Source: Akkermansiaceae bacterium
GTDB taxonomy: Bacteria > Verrucomicrobiota > Verrucomicrobiia > Verrucomicrobiales > Akkermansiaceae
Assembly: GCA_903827375.1 (NCBI GenBank)
Contig: CAIKHZ010000155.1
Span: forward strand, 1 to 64,000
Length of the DNA stretch: 64,000 bases
Direction: 5' to 3'
Below, in pieces: positions 9,804 through 18,474 of the stretch. Each line of letters starts with the position of its first letter. The stretch's first letter is position 1. A program made the position numbers and the translations under genes. The notes beneath the pieces were generated by a model. It worked only from the letters and a program-made list of their open reading frames with translations. It searched no databases and was not told the origin of the DNA.

Positions 9804-11441
9804 TTAACGGCGTGTGTCTTCCCAGTTGTCGGTGCGGAACGGCGAGGCGGGCAAGCCTTCCTTGTTGTAGAGATTGGCACCTTGCGGATTCATGCTATAG
9901 GCATATCTCACGGCCACGGGCTTCGGCACCGAGGGGCTGGATACGAGCACCGTCTTGCCGTCGATCACGGCATCCGCCCAAACCCATTGCTTATCCTCAC
10001 CGGCGATGGCAAAACGCTGGAGCTTGGCACCCGCATCGGCCTGCACCGGATCGAGGCCGTCTTTCTTGCCGGCCATCAGGCCGCTGCCGGTGCCGTCGAA
10101 CGTCAGCCGGATTTTGCCGCCTTCGCTCCGCATGCCGGTATAGAGTGGGCTGCTAAACACCAGGCCGGTCTTGCCGTAATCCTTGGCCAATGCCCACAGC
10201 GCCAGTCTCTCGCCGACATCGCGCTTGTTCCTGGGATGGATGTCCTTGGGATCGCCGACATCGATGGTCACCGCCATGCCGCTCTTGGGGATTACTTTAA
10301 GCGCCTGGAGCATTCCCATACGGATCATCTGCCATCCGGGTTTGCCGCCAGATGGGTCGTCCACAGCTTGTTCGAAGTTGGGGAGCTGGACATAATAGAA
10401 AGGAAACTCATATCCCCAAAGCTTGCGCCAACTGCCAGCCAAGGCGCTGAGTTTGTCGATATAGGTTTGCTGTTCCGAGCCGTTGTTCTCCCCTTGATAC
10501 CAAAGCACGCCTTTGATGGGAAATTGAATCAACGGGTGGATCATGCCATTGTAGAGGGAGCTGACTTCGCAGCGGCCTCTGAAGTCTTCGTTGGGATGCG
10601 GAGCAACGGCCGGAGGATTGGAAACTTCTTTCCCATCCGCCATGTTCCTTTTTGCCTCGTCAACCCATTTCTCCATGTCTTCAATGGTCTTCTTGTGCCA
10701 GTTATCGAGTGCCTGCTGTCGTTGCTTCGCCAGATATGCCACAGCCGAATAGTCGGTGAAGGCGGTCGGCGGCAGCCAGGCCTCGATGGACGACCCACCG
10801 ATGGCACATTCCAGAATGCCGATGGGAACGCCAGTCTCCTTTTGCACCTTGCGGGCAAAATAGAAGCCAACACCTGGGCAATCGTCGATGGCTTTCACAT
10901 CAGGTACGATGCGTTTCCACGGCTTGAGGCGGTTGAGGTCTTCGTCGATAGCGACGCGGAACCACGGCTTTTCCACCAAATCCTCCATGAGCGAGCCCGA
11001 CCAGCATCCCCAACCACCGCGATAGCGCATCAACGGGTAATCGGCGGTCTTGATGTCCTCCGGGGTGTTGATGCCACCCACACCGAAAGCCATGTTGGAT
11101 TGACCGCTGCAAAGCCAGATGTCCCCAACCAGAATGTCCGTCAACTCGATCTTATTCTTGCCGGAGACAGTTAGATTCTGAGGCGTTGGGTTGGCCTTCA
11201 ACGGGGCAAGCTTGACGGACCACTTCCCCTTATCGTCAGTTAGTGCCGACATGTTCTGGCCGCCAAACTGCACGATCACCTTTTCGCCCGGAGCCGCCAG
11301 GCCCCAAACGTTCACGTTGATATCCCGCTGGAGAACCATGTGGTCGGTGAACACCCGGTGAAGTTTCACGTCTGCATGCGCCGCCGGTGCCGCACCCAGC
11401 ACGGCCGCAAAGACCACGGGTGATATCAATTTCATGTTCAT
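9804..11441 (-). CDS. SASA-type carbohydrate acetylesterase
   Basis: A 545-residue exported enzyme of the sialate O-acetylesterase family. The signal peptide ends around APAAHA (about residue 23). The N-terminal block is VKLHRVFTDHMVLQRDI, the nucleophile Ser is in LCSGQSNMAFGVGG, and Asp/His lie in GDPKDIHPRNKRDVGERLA. The tail extends ten residues past the usual LPASPFRTDNW ending. It resembles 1414-3180 throughout, including the central GGWGCWSG-type loop region, and is shorter by a loop around residues 240-290. It lies 50 bases after the GH31 gene and 37 bases before the Verru_Chthon A gene. Confidence 0.88.
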   Translation of the reverse strand: MNMKLISPVVFAAVLGAAPAAHADVKLHRVFTDHMVLQRDINVNVWGLAAPGEKVIVQFGGQNMSALTDDKGKWSVKLAPLKANPTPQNLTVSGKNKIELTDILVGDIWLCSGQSNMAFGVGGINTPEDIKTADYPLMRYRGGWGCWSGSLMEDLVEKPWFRVAIDEDLNRLKPWKRIVPDVKAIDDCPGVGFYFARKVQKETGVPIGILECAIGGSSIEAWLPPTAFTDYSAVAYLAKQRQQALDNWHKKTIEDMEKWVDEAKRNMADGKEVSNPPAVAPHPNEDFRGRCEVSSLYNGMIHPLIQFPIKGVLWYQGENNGSEQQTYIDKLSALAGSWRKLWGYEFPFYYVQLPNFEQAVDDPSGGKPGWQMIRMGMLQALKVIPKSGMAVTIDVGDPKDIHPRNKRDVGERLALWALAKDYGKTGLVFSSPLYTGMRSEGGKIRLTFDGTGSGLMAGKKDGLDPVQADAGAKLQRFAIAGEDKQWVWADAVIDGKTVLVSSPSVPKPVAVRYAYSMNPQGANLYNKEGLPASPFRTDNWEDTRR

Positions 11442-11491
11442 AAATTCCTGTTTTGTTTGTTGTTATTAAATTCAATGATGTAGCTGCCAGA

Positions 11492-13624
11492 TTACTTCAA
11501 GGATTCGGCGTCTGGCCCGCCGGGAGTTGTCGTGGGTTGCTCATCCAGGTCATGAAAGAGTGCCAGCAGCGCGGGTTTGTCGCCGCGGATGAATACGGGA
11601 AGATGCGCCAGCGGAGCGGCGGCGGTGATCGTCTGGCCGCCGGGGATTTTCTTGCCGGTCCAGGCATCGGTCCAGGCAGTTCCCGCCGGAAGATAGACCT
11701 CGCGGCTGCGCATCTCGTACTTGGTTATTGGAACAACCAGCAGATCCGATCCGAACATATATTCATCTTCCACGGCCGCAGCCTTGGGGTCGTTCATGAA
11801 GTCGAAGAACAACGGGCGCATCGGCGGCAATCCACGCTTGGTGGCCAGTTTCATCTGGTCCATCACATACGGACGCAGCCGTTCCCGGAGCAGCAGAGAG
11901 GCCCGGATATGGCTATAAGTCGTCTCGTCGCCGAGATTCCACGGCTCGTTGTTAGGGCGACTGGAATGGGTGCGGAAGACGGGCAGGAAGACCCCATATT
12001 GATACCAGCGCGTTATCAATTCCTGGAAGTGGGGACTTTTATTATCCGGACTTATAAAGCCGGTATCGCAACTCCACCAGGGCATGCCGCTCATCATCAC
12101 GTTGAGGCCAACCTTAAGGTAGATTTCCAGATCCTCAAAGGTGCATTGGATATCATGCGGCGCGAGGCAGGCCCCGTAGCGCTGGCTGCCGGCCCAGGCA
12201 TTGCGGCAGATGGTCACCACCTCCTTTTCGCCGGCGGACAACAATCCCTCATAGATGTTTTTCTGATGGGCTATCGGGAACCACGCATGGCATTCCTTGC
12301 CCGTACCAATGTGAAAGCGCACCTGGTCGTAATCCTGAATCTGATGAAATTCATCGCACGGATCGAGCCAAAACGTCCGGATGCCGAGGTCCACGTAATT
12401 CTGCTTCCATTTGCTCCAGAGGAATTTGGCGGCTTCCGGGTTGGTCGGATCATATTGGTATAAGTGCGGGCCAAAGTCATTCACGGTGTCCTTCTTCCCG
12501 TCAATGGAACCGGTAAACAGTCCGTGCTCTTTCATGTACGAGAAGTTCTCGCTCTTCTCGTTTACCAGGGTCCAGGGCGAGATCATGATCCGGCAGCCAA
12601 TCTCATCCATTTCCTTGACCATGGCCTTGGGGTCGGGCCAACACTTGGGGTCGAGCCTCCAGTTGCCGAAAACGTCCCAGTGGAAGAAATCAATGACCAA
12701 CACCGACAAGGGCAGGTTGCGCCGCTTGAACTCGCGCGCCACGTTGAGTAGCTTCTCCTGGTCCTTGTAGCGATTCTTGCACTGCCAGAATCCCGACGCC
12801 CAGTAAGGAAACTCCGGCGCGTGCCCGGTGGCATCCGCATAGTTAGACATGATGTCGGCATAGGAATCGCCGGCGGTGATGAAATAGTCGAGTTGTTTGC
12901 AGCCCTTGGACATCCAGCTGGTTTTGCTATTACCGAACTCGACCTTGCCCAGCGACGGGTTGTTCCAGAGAAACCCATAGCCCTCGCTGGAGACCACAAA
13001 AGGCACAACTGCTTTCATGTGGCGCTGGAAGAGGTCGATCGTGCAGCCTTTCAGGTTAACCTTGTTAGGGACGTTCACCGCGTTCTCACCCATGCCGTAG
13101 AGGCATTCTCCTGCAGGCGGAGCAAACTGCAGTTCGGAGGAAAACAGGCCGTCGCCCACTGGTTTGAACGTGCGTGCGCCGGGATTGTTGGCATCAGTGG
13201 CATCATCTGACTCGCTCAGGATCGGAACCGGTTTGTCACCGGCATGCCTGAAGAACTGCATATGGCCGTTCCGGTTGGGTGTGTCATGGATACTAACGGA
13301 GATCTTCCCGTTGCGGAGTGTGGCTTCCTTGGGAGTGATCTCAATCTTCGCTGGCTTTTCAAGCGGGATATCCAGCGCCCAGTCCGAGGTTTGCCCGCCG
13401 CCCTCAGGAGTGACCCGCACGCGGAGGCTATCCCGACCCCACGCCTGGATGACAATCGTTTGCCCGCCATCCTTGTAGATCAGCTTGTTGCCTTCATGGG
13501 TGGCACGCGTCGCAAAACCAGCGACCTTCTTGCTCAGTTCCTTCACCGGTTCCTCTGCCGCGCAGACCGTCAGTCCGCCCGCCAATAACCCCAATACCGC
13601 CCACCTTTTCACTATTTGGTTCAT
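11492..13624 (-). CDS. GH31 alpha-glycosidase (alpha-glucosidase or alpha-xylosidase)
   Basis: A 710-residue exported enzyme with a signal peptide to about residue 23. The GH31 N-terminal sandwich spans about residues 30-250 and the (beta/alpha)8 barrel about 255-600. Barrel markers are YWASGFWQCKNRYKDQEK, LVIDFFHWDVFGNWRLDP and the nucleophile block TFWLDPCDEF. The acid/base region, normally WSGD, reads LAPHDIQCTFEDL with the Asp retained; it is followed by GMPWWSCDTGF. The residues before the acid/base Asp are unusual for the family, so specificity may differ. It should release alpha-linked glucose or xylose. It sits between a truncated sulfatase and an acetylesterase. Confidence 0.87.
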   Translation of the reverse strand: MNQIVKRWAVLGLLAGGLTVCAAEEPVKELSKKVAGFATRATHEGNKLIYKDGGQTIVIQAWGRDSLRVRVTPEGGGQTSDWALDIPLEKPAKIEITPKEATLRNGKISVSIHDTPNRNGHMQFFRHAGDKPVPILSESDDATDANNPGARTFKPVGDGLFSSELQFAPPAGECLYGMGENAVNVPNKVNLKGCTIDLFQRHMKAVVPFVVSSEGYGFLWNNPSLGKVEFGNSKTSWMSKGCKQLDYFITAGDSYADIMSNYADATGHAPEFPYWASGFWQCKNRYKDQEKLLNVAREFKRRNLPLSVLVIDFFHWDVFGNWRLDPKCWPDPKAMVKEMDEIGCRIMISPWTLVNEKSENFSYMKEHGLFTGSIDGKKDTVNDFGPHLYQYDPTNPEAAKFLWSKWKQNYVDLGIRTFWLDPCDEFHQIQDYDQVRFHIGTGKECHAWFPIAHQKNIYEGLLSAGEKEVVTICRNAWAGSQRYGACLAPHDIQCTFEDLEIYLKVGLNVMMSGMPWWSCDTGFISPDNKSPHFQELITRWYQYGVFLPVFRTHSSRPNNEPWNLGDETTYSHIRASLLLRERLRPYVMDQMKLATKRGLPPMRPLFFDFMNDPKAAAVEDEYMFGSDLLVVPITKYEMRSREVYLPAGTAWTDAWTGKKIPGGQTITAAAPLAHLPVFIRGDKPALLALFHDLDEQPTTTPGGPDAESLK

Positions 13625-13648
13625 GCCAATCGCTATTTGTTAGGTTGC

Positions 13649-14566
13649 TCAATCAGGTTTGGTTGGCATGGTTGCATTCACGGTTTTCCGCCAGTCGTGG
13701 AGCATCGTCCGCAAGGCGGCGGCCTTATCCGGCATTTTGGCGGCCAGATCGTTGTTTTCGCCAAGGTCGTTCTTGAGGTTATACAACTCAACCCGGTCAT
13801 CCTCATACCACTCGATGAGCTTCATGTCACCCAACCGCACGGCTCCACAAGGCCCGCCGCCCTGGTTGCTGTAGTGGGGATAATGCCAGAACAAGGGACG
13901 CTGCGGCAACGCTGCACCCTTCAGCAATGGCAGCAGGCCCACTCCGTCAAGGTGCTGCTTGGGCTTCAAAGGCAACCCGGCAAGCTCGAGAATCGTTGGA
14001 TAGAAATCCGTGCTGATGACCGGCGTGTTGCACAGAGCGCCCGCTTTCGTCACACCCGGCGCCTTGATGAGCATTGGCTCGCGGATACCTCCCTCATAAA
14101 GCCAGCCTTTCCCCGCCAACAGAGGCAAATTCGAGGTGGGCGATCCTTCCGAGGTGGACAGACCGCCGTTGTCGGACATGAACATCACAATGGTGTTCTG
14201 AGTCACTTCCTCCAACACCAAACGGCCGACAAACGGAGCCGGCTTCAGCTTGCCCGCCTTGCCGCCACCAATGTAGTTTGTTAGATTCAGCCGCGCGGGA
14301 TATTTTCCGGTTAGAATACTGGCACGCGTTGGCGAACAAACCGGGCAGGCGGCATAACCCTCGGTAAAGCGCATCCCCTGCGCCGCCAGCCGATTGATGT
14401 TAGGAGTCTCATAAAACGTCTGCGGATAGTTCGCGCCGATATCCATATAGCCGAGATCGTCGGCAAGGATGAACACCACGTTCGGCCGCCGCGTTTCCGC
14501 TTGGGCGGGCATTGCCATGCATCCCAGCACGGTGCCTGCAAAAGCGAACCATTGAATGTTTGTCAT
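13649..14566 (-). pseudogene. Type I sulfatase with an in-frame internal deletion
   Basis: The 305-residue product has a normal sulfatase start: a signal peptide, then NVVFILADDLGYMDIG with the metal-binding Asp pair and VCSPTRASILTGK with the Cys converted to formylglycine. After LEEVT (about residue 122) it jumps to QNTIVMFMSDNGGLS, a block normally found well over 100 residues further on. The missing part normally contains the GKWHLG motif and other active-site Lys/His residues; family members are about 450-490 residues. The rest, including DGVGLLPLLKG and the C-terminal domain, looks normal. The frame is kept across the junction near 14200, so a stable shortened protein may be made, but it is unlikely to be active. 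An assembly artefact cannot be excluded. Confidence 0.75.
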
Positions 14567-14592
14567 AGTGCTTTGAATAATGCGTTATTGGT

Positions 14593-16080
14593 TTATGGCT
14601 TTGGCCAGATCGACTTCATTGGCCAGACGTCCGCCGTTGATTTGCCGTCAGAGAAGACCTCGATGCCCTTGTCTTCGAGGGGCGGATAGAGCACCCGGGC
14701 CACGGTCTTCTTGCCGTCGTTGATGAAGACTTCCATGACCGACTTGTCGAGGAGGACCTGCAGGGAAAGCGTTTTGCCTGCACCTAACGGAGCGATCGCC
14801 ACCTTGGTGCCAAACACATCGAGCGTGCCTCCTTCATAGGTGATTGTTAGAGTCCGTGTGCCATCTTCGGAGCGGCGCACGCGCAGTCCACACTTGCCCT
14901 TATCCGCCTGTTGGAAGAGCGCGCGGATCTCGAGCGTGTCGCCCGTGGTCTTGAGCACCTTGGCTCCGGCGGTGGTTGTGACGCTTTCCTGTTCCCCGTG
15001 GAGTTTGCTTAATTCAGGCACCGGTTTTTGCACGGGATGGCCGTCATCGCCCAGGGTCACCACCCTCGGCAGAGCGAAACAGCAGTTCCAGCCTTTCGCC
15101 TGCCGGGTATCTTGAATCCAGGAGTAGGTGATGTGACGTCCGTTAGAGTCGGTGGCGTGGCTGATATGGGCGTAGTGGTCGCCCAGATCAAGTTTGCCCT
15201 CGGTTTCCTTGGTAAACTTTGCCGTCTCCGGGTCGAAGGTGCCGACGCAGTATTCGCCGCGATTCAAGGCGTAGAGCCACTTGGTTCCAAACGGGATCAT
15301 TTGCGGGCAATCAAAGCCCATATCGCACATGCTCCCGCGGTGTTTCCATTGCGTGAGCTCCTTGTTCAGCGCCTCATAAATGGGCGCACCTGCGCCCGAG
15401 GCACCCAGAACCATGAACGTGCGTCCGCCCGCGCTGAAGAACGACGGATCCCGGAGGTACTTTTTCCAGACGTAGCCGTCGATCGTGCTCGGCAGCGTTG
15501 GCTTGTTGACCGGATCCTCCGTGGTCTTACCCCACTTGATGAAATCCTTGTCCATCGGCTTGAGCATGACCTGTCCGTTGAACACCATATCCAGCGGGCC
15601 CTTGTCCTTGTCCTTTTCCCGGACCTGCGACACGGAGGCATACCAGAGTTGCCAGTTGCCGTAACCGTCCTTGACCGTGCTCCCGGAATAACAGTGATCC
15701 TCGCCCTTTTCGGTCGTAGGCCACACGGCCACCGGAAGACGCTCCCAGATGACGTTGTCCCGGCTGCGCGCGTGACCCCAGTGCATGTGGCCCCAACCCG
15801 TGTCATAGGGATTGGACTGATAGAACACGTGGAACCAGCCGTCGGCAAAGAATGCCCCGTTCGGGTCATTCATCCATTGGGCTTCAGGCATCATATGATA
15901 AACCGGCCTGCTGGGATCGGCTTTGGTGATGGGGACCGACTTTTGGATCCCCTCCATGGCCTTGCTAATGGCCGCCGCATCATGAAGCAGCACGCCTTCA
16001 GCCCGCAACTCCATCTGACATACTGTCAATGCGATCGCGGACAATGTGATGGATCCAATGGCTTTATAGTCTTTTTTCAT
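14593..16080 (-). CDS. GH32 fructan hydrolase (levanase/inulinase-like)
   Basis: A 495-residue exported GH32 enzyme with a signal peptide to about residue 27. The nucleophile block is AQWMNDPNGAFFADGWFHVFY, followed by WGHMHWGHARSRDNVIW and the LRDPSFF motif. The acid/base block reads GFDCPQM, with Asp where nearly all GH32 enzymes have Glu directly before Cys-Pro. The C-terminal beta-sandwich ends with VLLDKSVMEVFINDGKKTVA, a conserved GH32 feature. It should hydrolyse beta-fructofuranosyl linkages, but the Glu-to-Asp change may lower or alter activity. It lies 26 bases upstream of the shortened sulfatase gene. Confidence 0.87.
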   Translation of the reverse strand: MKKDYKAIGSITLSAIALTVCQMELRAEGVLLHDAAAISKAMEGIQKSVPITKADPSRPVYHMMPEAQWMNDPNGAFFADGWFHVFYQSNPYDTGWGHMHWGHARSRDNVIWERLPVAVWPTTEKGEDHCYSGSTVKDGYGNWQLWYASVSQVREKDKDKGPLDMVFNGQVMLKPMDKDFIKWGKTTEDPVNKPTLPSTIDGYVWKKYLRDPSFFSAGGRTFMVLGASGAGAPIYEALNKELTQWKHRGSMCDMGFDCPQMIPFGTKWLYALNRGEYCVGTFDPETAKFTKETEGKLDLGDHYAHISHATDSNGRHITYSWIQDTRQAKGWNCCFALPRVVTLGDDGHPVQKPVPELSKLHGEQESVTTTAGAKVLKTTGDTLEIRALFQQADKGKCGLRVRRSEDGTRTLTITYEGGTLDVFGTKVAIAPLGAGKTLSLQVLLDKSVMEVFINDGKKTVARVLYPPLEDKGIEVFSDGKSTADVWPMKSIWPKP

Positions 16081-16216
16081 GGTGTTGAATTCTTGGTTTG
16101 TTGATCTTTTTCTTGGTGGGTGTTAGCTGTGCGTCATCTCCGGCATTTTAGTTAGAACCGCACGGACCAGTCGATGATGGTTGTTGCTGTCGGCGTATAG
16201 TGATGTACAAACAGAT

Positions 16217-18439
16217 TTATTGATCTTTGATCCAGACAATGGACGGAGTGCCAACCTTGCGGTTGTTACGGGCATAGTTAGGGATTGCCAGCAGCGGGCT
16301 GCCCGTGGCGAACGAACCCTTGATGACGATCACACCCTCGGGCGCGCCATTCACGGCCTTCAGGAGGTCGGGCTTCCATTCCGTGGTCAGAGGTGAGTTA
16401 GATTTCAAAATGCCGGCGAGATCCTGGTCCACGCTTTCGAAGTTGTAAATCAGCGGGCCATAGCGCAGGGCCACACGACCTCGATTGGCGGCGATCTTTT
16501 CGCTGGCTTGAACGCGCTGGACCTTCAGCGGGAGGACCAACTCGATTTTGTCACCGGCCTTCCAGGCGCGGTGAAACACGACGTAGCCCTTGTCGATGAC
16601 CGGAGCGGCCACGGCCACACCATTGAGCGCGATGGAGGTGACGCCGTTGGCATCCGGGGTACTGGTATAGAGTTCACTGACATTGCGTTTGGGGATGCGG
16701 ACCTTGACGGTGAAGGTTTTGGGTGTGGCGGGGTTCACGGTGATGGCGACTTTGCCGTCCCAGGGATAATCGGTGGCTTGCACCATCTGAACGTCGGTGC
16801 CGGCGATGCTTTCCACCGTCGCGGTGCTGCCGATGAACAAATTCACATAAATGCTATCGGCACTGCGGGCGTACATCCACGTCGGCAACATGAGCAGGGT
16901 GCGCGGGATGTTGCCCACGCAGCAGGGGCAGGCGTGCCAGGGCGTGCGCGGGCCGTCCACGTCGAGCGGGTTGGTATAACAAAAGTTTTTGCCTTCCAGG
17001 TCGATGGATCCGAGCAGGGCGTTGTAGAGTGTCTCCTCATAAAGGTCGGCGAATTTTGCATCCTGATAGGCGAGGTTCAATTTGTATTGGAAGAAGATCA
17101 TGCCGCAGCTCGAGCAGGCTTCGCAGTAGGCATTGTTGCGCAGTGAGTAGTTAGGGCCGAAGCCTTCGGCAGTCTCGCCGCTGCCCACGCCGCCGGTGAG
17201 ATAGTATTTCTTGTTGACCAGGTTGTCCCACAGGGACATGACGGCGCTTTGATAGTCGATATCGTGGGTTTCGGTGGCGACATCGGCCATCCCGGAATAG
17301 GTATAGACGGCGCGCACGGCATGCCCGACAGCCTCGTATTGCTGCGTGACGGGCAAGAGGCTTTGATCGTATTCGCGGCCATTCTTGCGGCTGTCGAGGA
17401 GGAACTTGGCCAGATCGATGTAGTTCTGGCCCTTGCCCGGGCCTTCCATGGCATTGACGAAACGGCCGAAGCGCACCAGCGCCTGTTCCATTTCCTGGTG
17501 GCCGTCGAACCATTCCTTCTTGGGGGCTGGGCCGATGTTGGTGAACCAGCAGTCGGCGAGTTTCTTGGCCGCATTGTACATGCGGGCGTCCTTGCGGTCC
17601 GTCATGAGGTAATGGTTGATGGCGGACTCGAGGAAATAGCCAGCGACATAACCTTCATGCGCGCCCCGTGTGGCGGGGTCCCAGTGCCGGACGTTGAGAT
17701 TGAGCGTAAAGCGGGTCTGCATATAGCCATCGGGTTCCTGGGCGGCAAGGATCTTGGGAATCCAATCCTCCAGGGTGGCTTTCATTTTCTTCTGCGCCTC
17801 GAGGATGTCCGCGTCTCCTTGAGGATCGATCATGAGGGCGATGCACATGGCCTCGACGGTTTGATGGACCCACGCGTTGGAGAAAGGCGCGCCTTTATGC
17901 CGGACATGTGGCTGGCCGGCCAGTGCCTTGGCGGCTTCTTCGAAATTGTCGATGCCGCCCTGGGGCAGTTGATGATTGTTAATCTCGCTGACGCAATGGG
18001 GAATCCAGTTTACGACGAGCGCCTTGATCCGGCTGTTCCACAGCGGGCTGTTGATCTTGAAAGTCTTGGTGTTGACCGCGTCGAGTTGCACCGTCGGCGG
18101 CGGGGCCATGACTTTGACATTGAGGGTATCGGAAGAGCTTGCAGCGCCGTCGCTGACGGTCAACTTGAGGACATACGCGCCCACCTCGGAAAATTTGGCA
18201 GTGGTAAGCGGGGCCGCCGGGTTGTCGAACGCGACCTCGCCCGGTCCGGAGGCTTTACTCCATGCGAAGGTGGTGGAGTTGCCCTGCGGACCATTGGCTC
18301 TGCCACTGAGATAAGTCTTGCCAGCCAGCATCACAACTCGGTCCACGCCCGCGACTGCGGCCGGCGTGGCGGACAGTGGTTGGGCAAGTGTGGCGAGCAT
18401 ACAAACGGCAATTAGACCCTGGGGGATGCTTGATTTCAT
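16217..18439 (-). CDS. GH127 (DUF1680) beta-L-arabinofuranosidase with N-terminal PKD-like domain
   Basis: The protein is 740 residues from ATG 18439; an ATG at 18478 overlaps the previous stop as ATGA, but the downstream start gives a clean signal peptide (MKSSIPQGLIAVCMLATLAQ). A PKD/Ig-like domain (about residues 30-125) precedes the helical DUF1680 barrel. The zinc/catalytic residues of GH127 are visible: Glu-x-Cys in AYCEACSSCG and the Cys-Cys pair in WHACPCCVGN. A C-terminal beta domain ends near residue 740. GH127 enzymes release beta-L-arabinofuranose. The ATGA junction suggests coupling to the 1,076-aa enzyme upstream. Confidence 0.87.
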   Translation of the reverse strand: MKSSIPQGLIAVCMLATLAQPLSATPAAVAGVDRVVMLAGKTYLSGRANGPQGNSTTFAWSKASGPGEVAFDNPAAPLTTAKFSEVGAYVLKLTVSDGAASSSDTLNVKVMAPPPTVQLDAVNTKTFKINSPLWNSRIKALVVNWIPHCVSEINNHQLPQGGIDNFEEAAKALAGQPHVRHKGAPFSNAWVHQTVEAMCIALMIDPQGDADILEAQKKMKATLEDWIPKILAAQEPDGYMQTRFTLNLNVRHWDPATRGAHEGYVAGYFLESAINHYLMTDRKDARMYNAAKKLADCWFTNIGPAPKKEWFDGHQEMEQALVRFGRFVNAMEGPGKGQNYIDLAKFLLDSRKNGREYDQSLLPVTQQYEAVGHAVRAVYTYSGMADVATETHDIDYQSAVMSLWDNLVNKKYYLTGGVGSGETAEGFGPNYSLRNNAYCEACSSCGMIFFQYKLNLAYQDAKFADLYEETLYNALLGSIDLEGKNFCYTNPLDVDGPRTPWHACPCCVGNIPRTLLMLPTWMYARSADSIYVNLFIGSTATVESIAGTDVQMVQATDYPWDGKVAITVNPATPKTFTVKVRIPKRNVSELYTSTPDANGVTSIALNGVAVAAPVIDKGYVVFHRAWKAGDKIELVLPLKVQRVQASEKIAANRGRVALRYGPLIYNFESVDQDLAGILKSNSPLTTEWKPDLLKAVNGAPEGVIVIKGSFATGSPLLAIPNYARNNRKVGTPSIVWIKDQ

Positions 18440-18474
18440 GATCATAGAGGAGTTTTTATCATTGTGGATCCAGG

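Noticed and set aside
9741-11174. A 477-codon open frame on the plus strand, and similar long plus-strand frames such as 37958-39073 and 31848-33101
   Set aside because: They lie opposite clear enzyme genes, have no recognisable domains or signal peptides, and are expected in GC-rich coding DNA.
16140-16219. Possible 3' remnant of a lost gene (minus-strand reading ending TTIIDWSVRF and a stop)
   Set aside because: Only about 20 residues, no start and no identifiable family, so it cannot be separated from chance.
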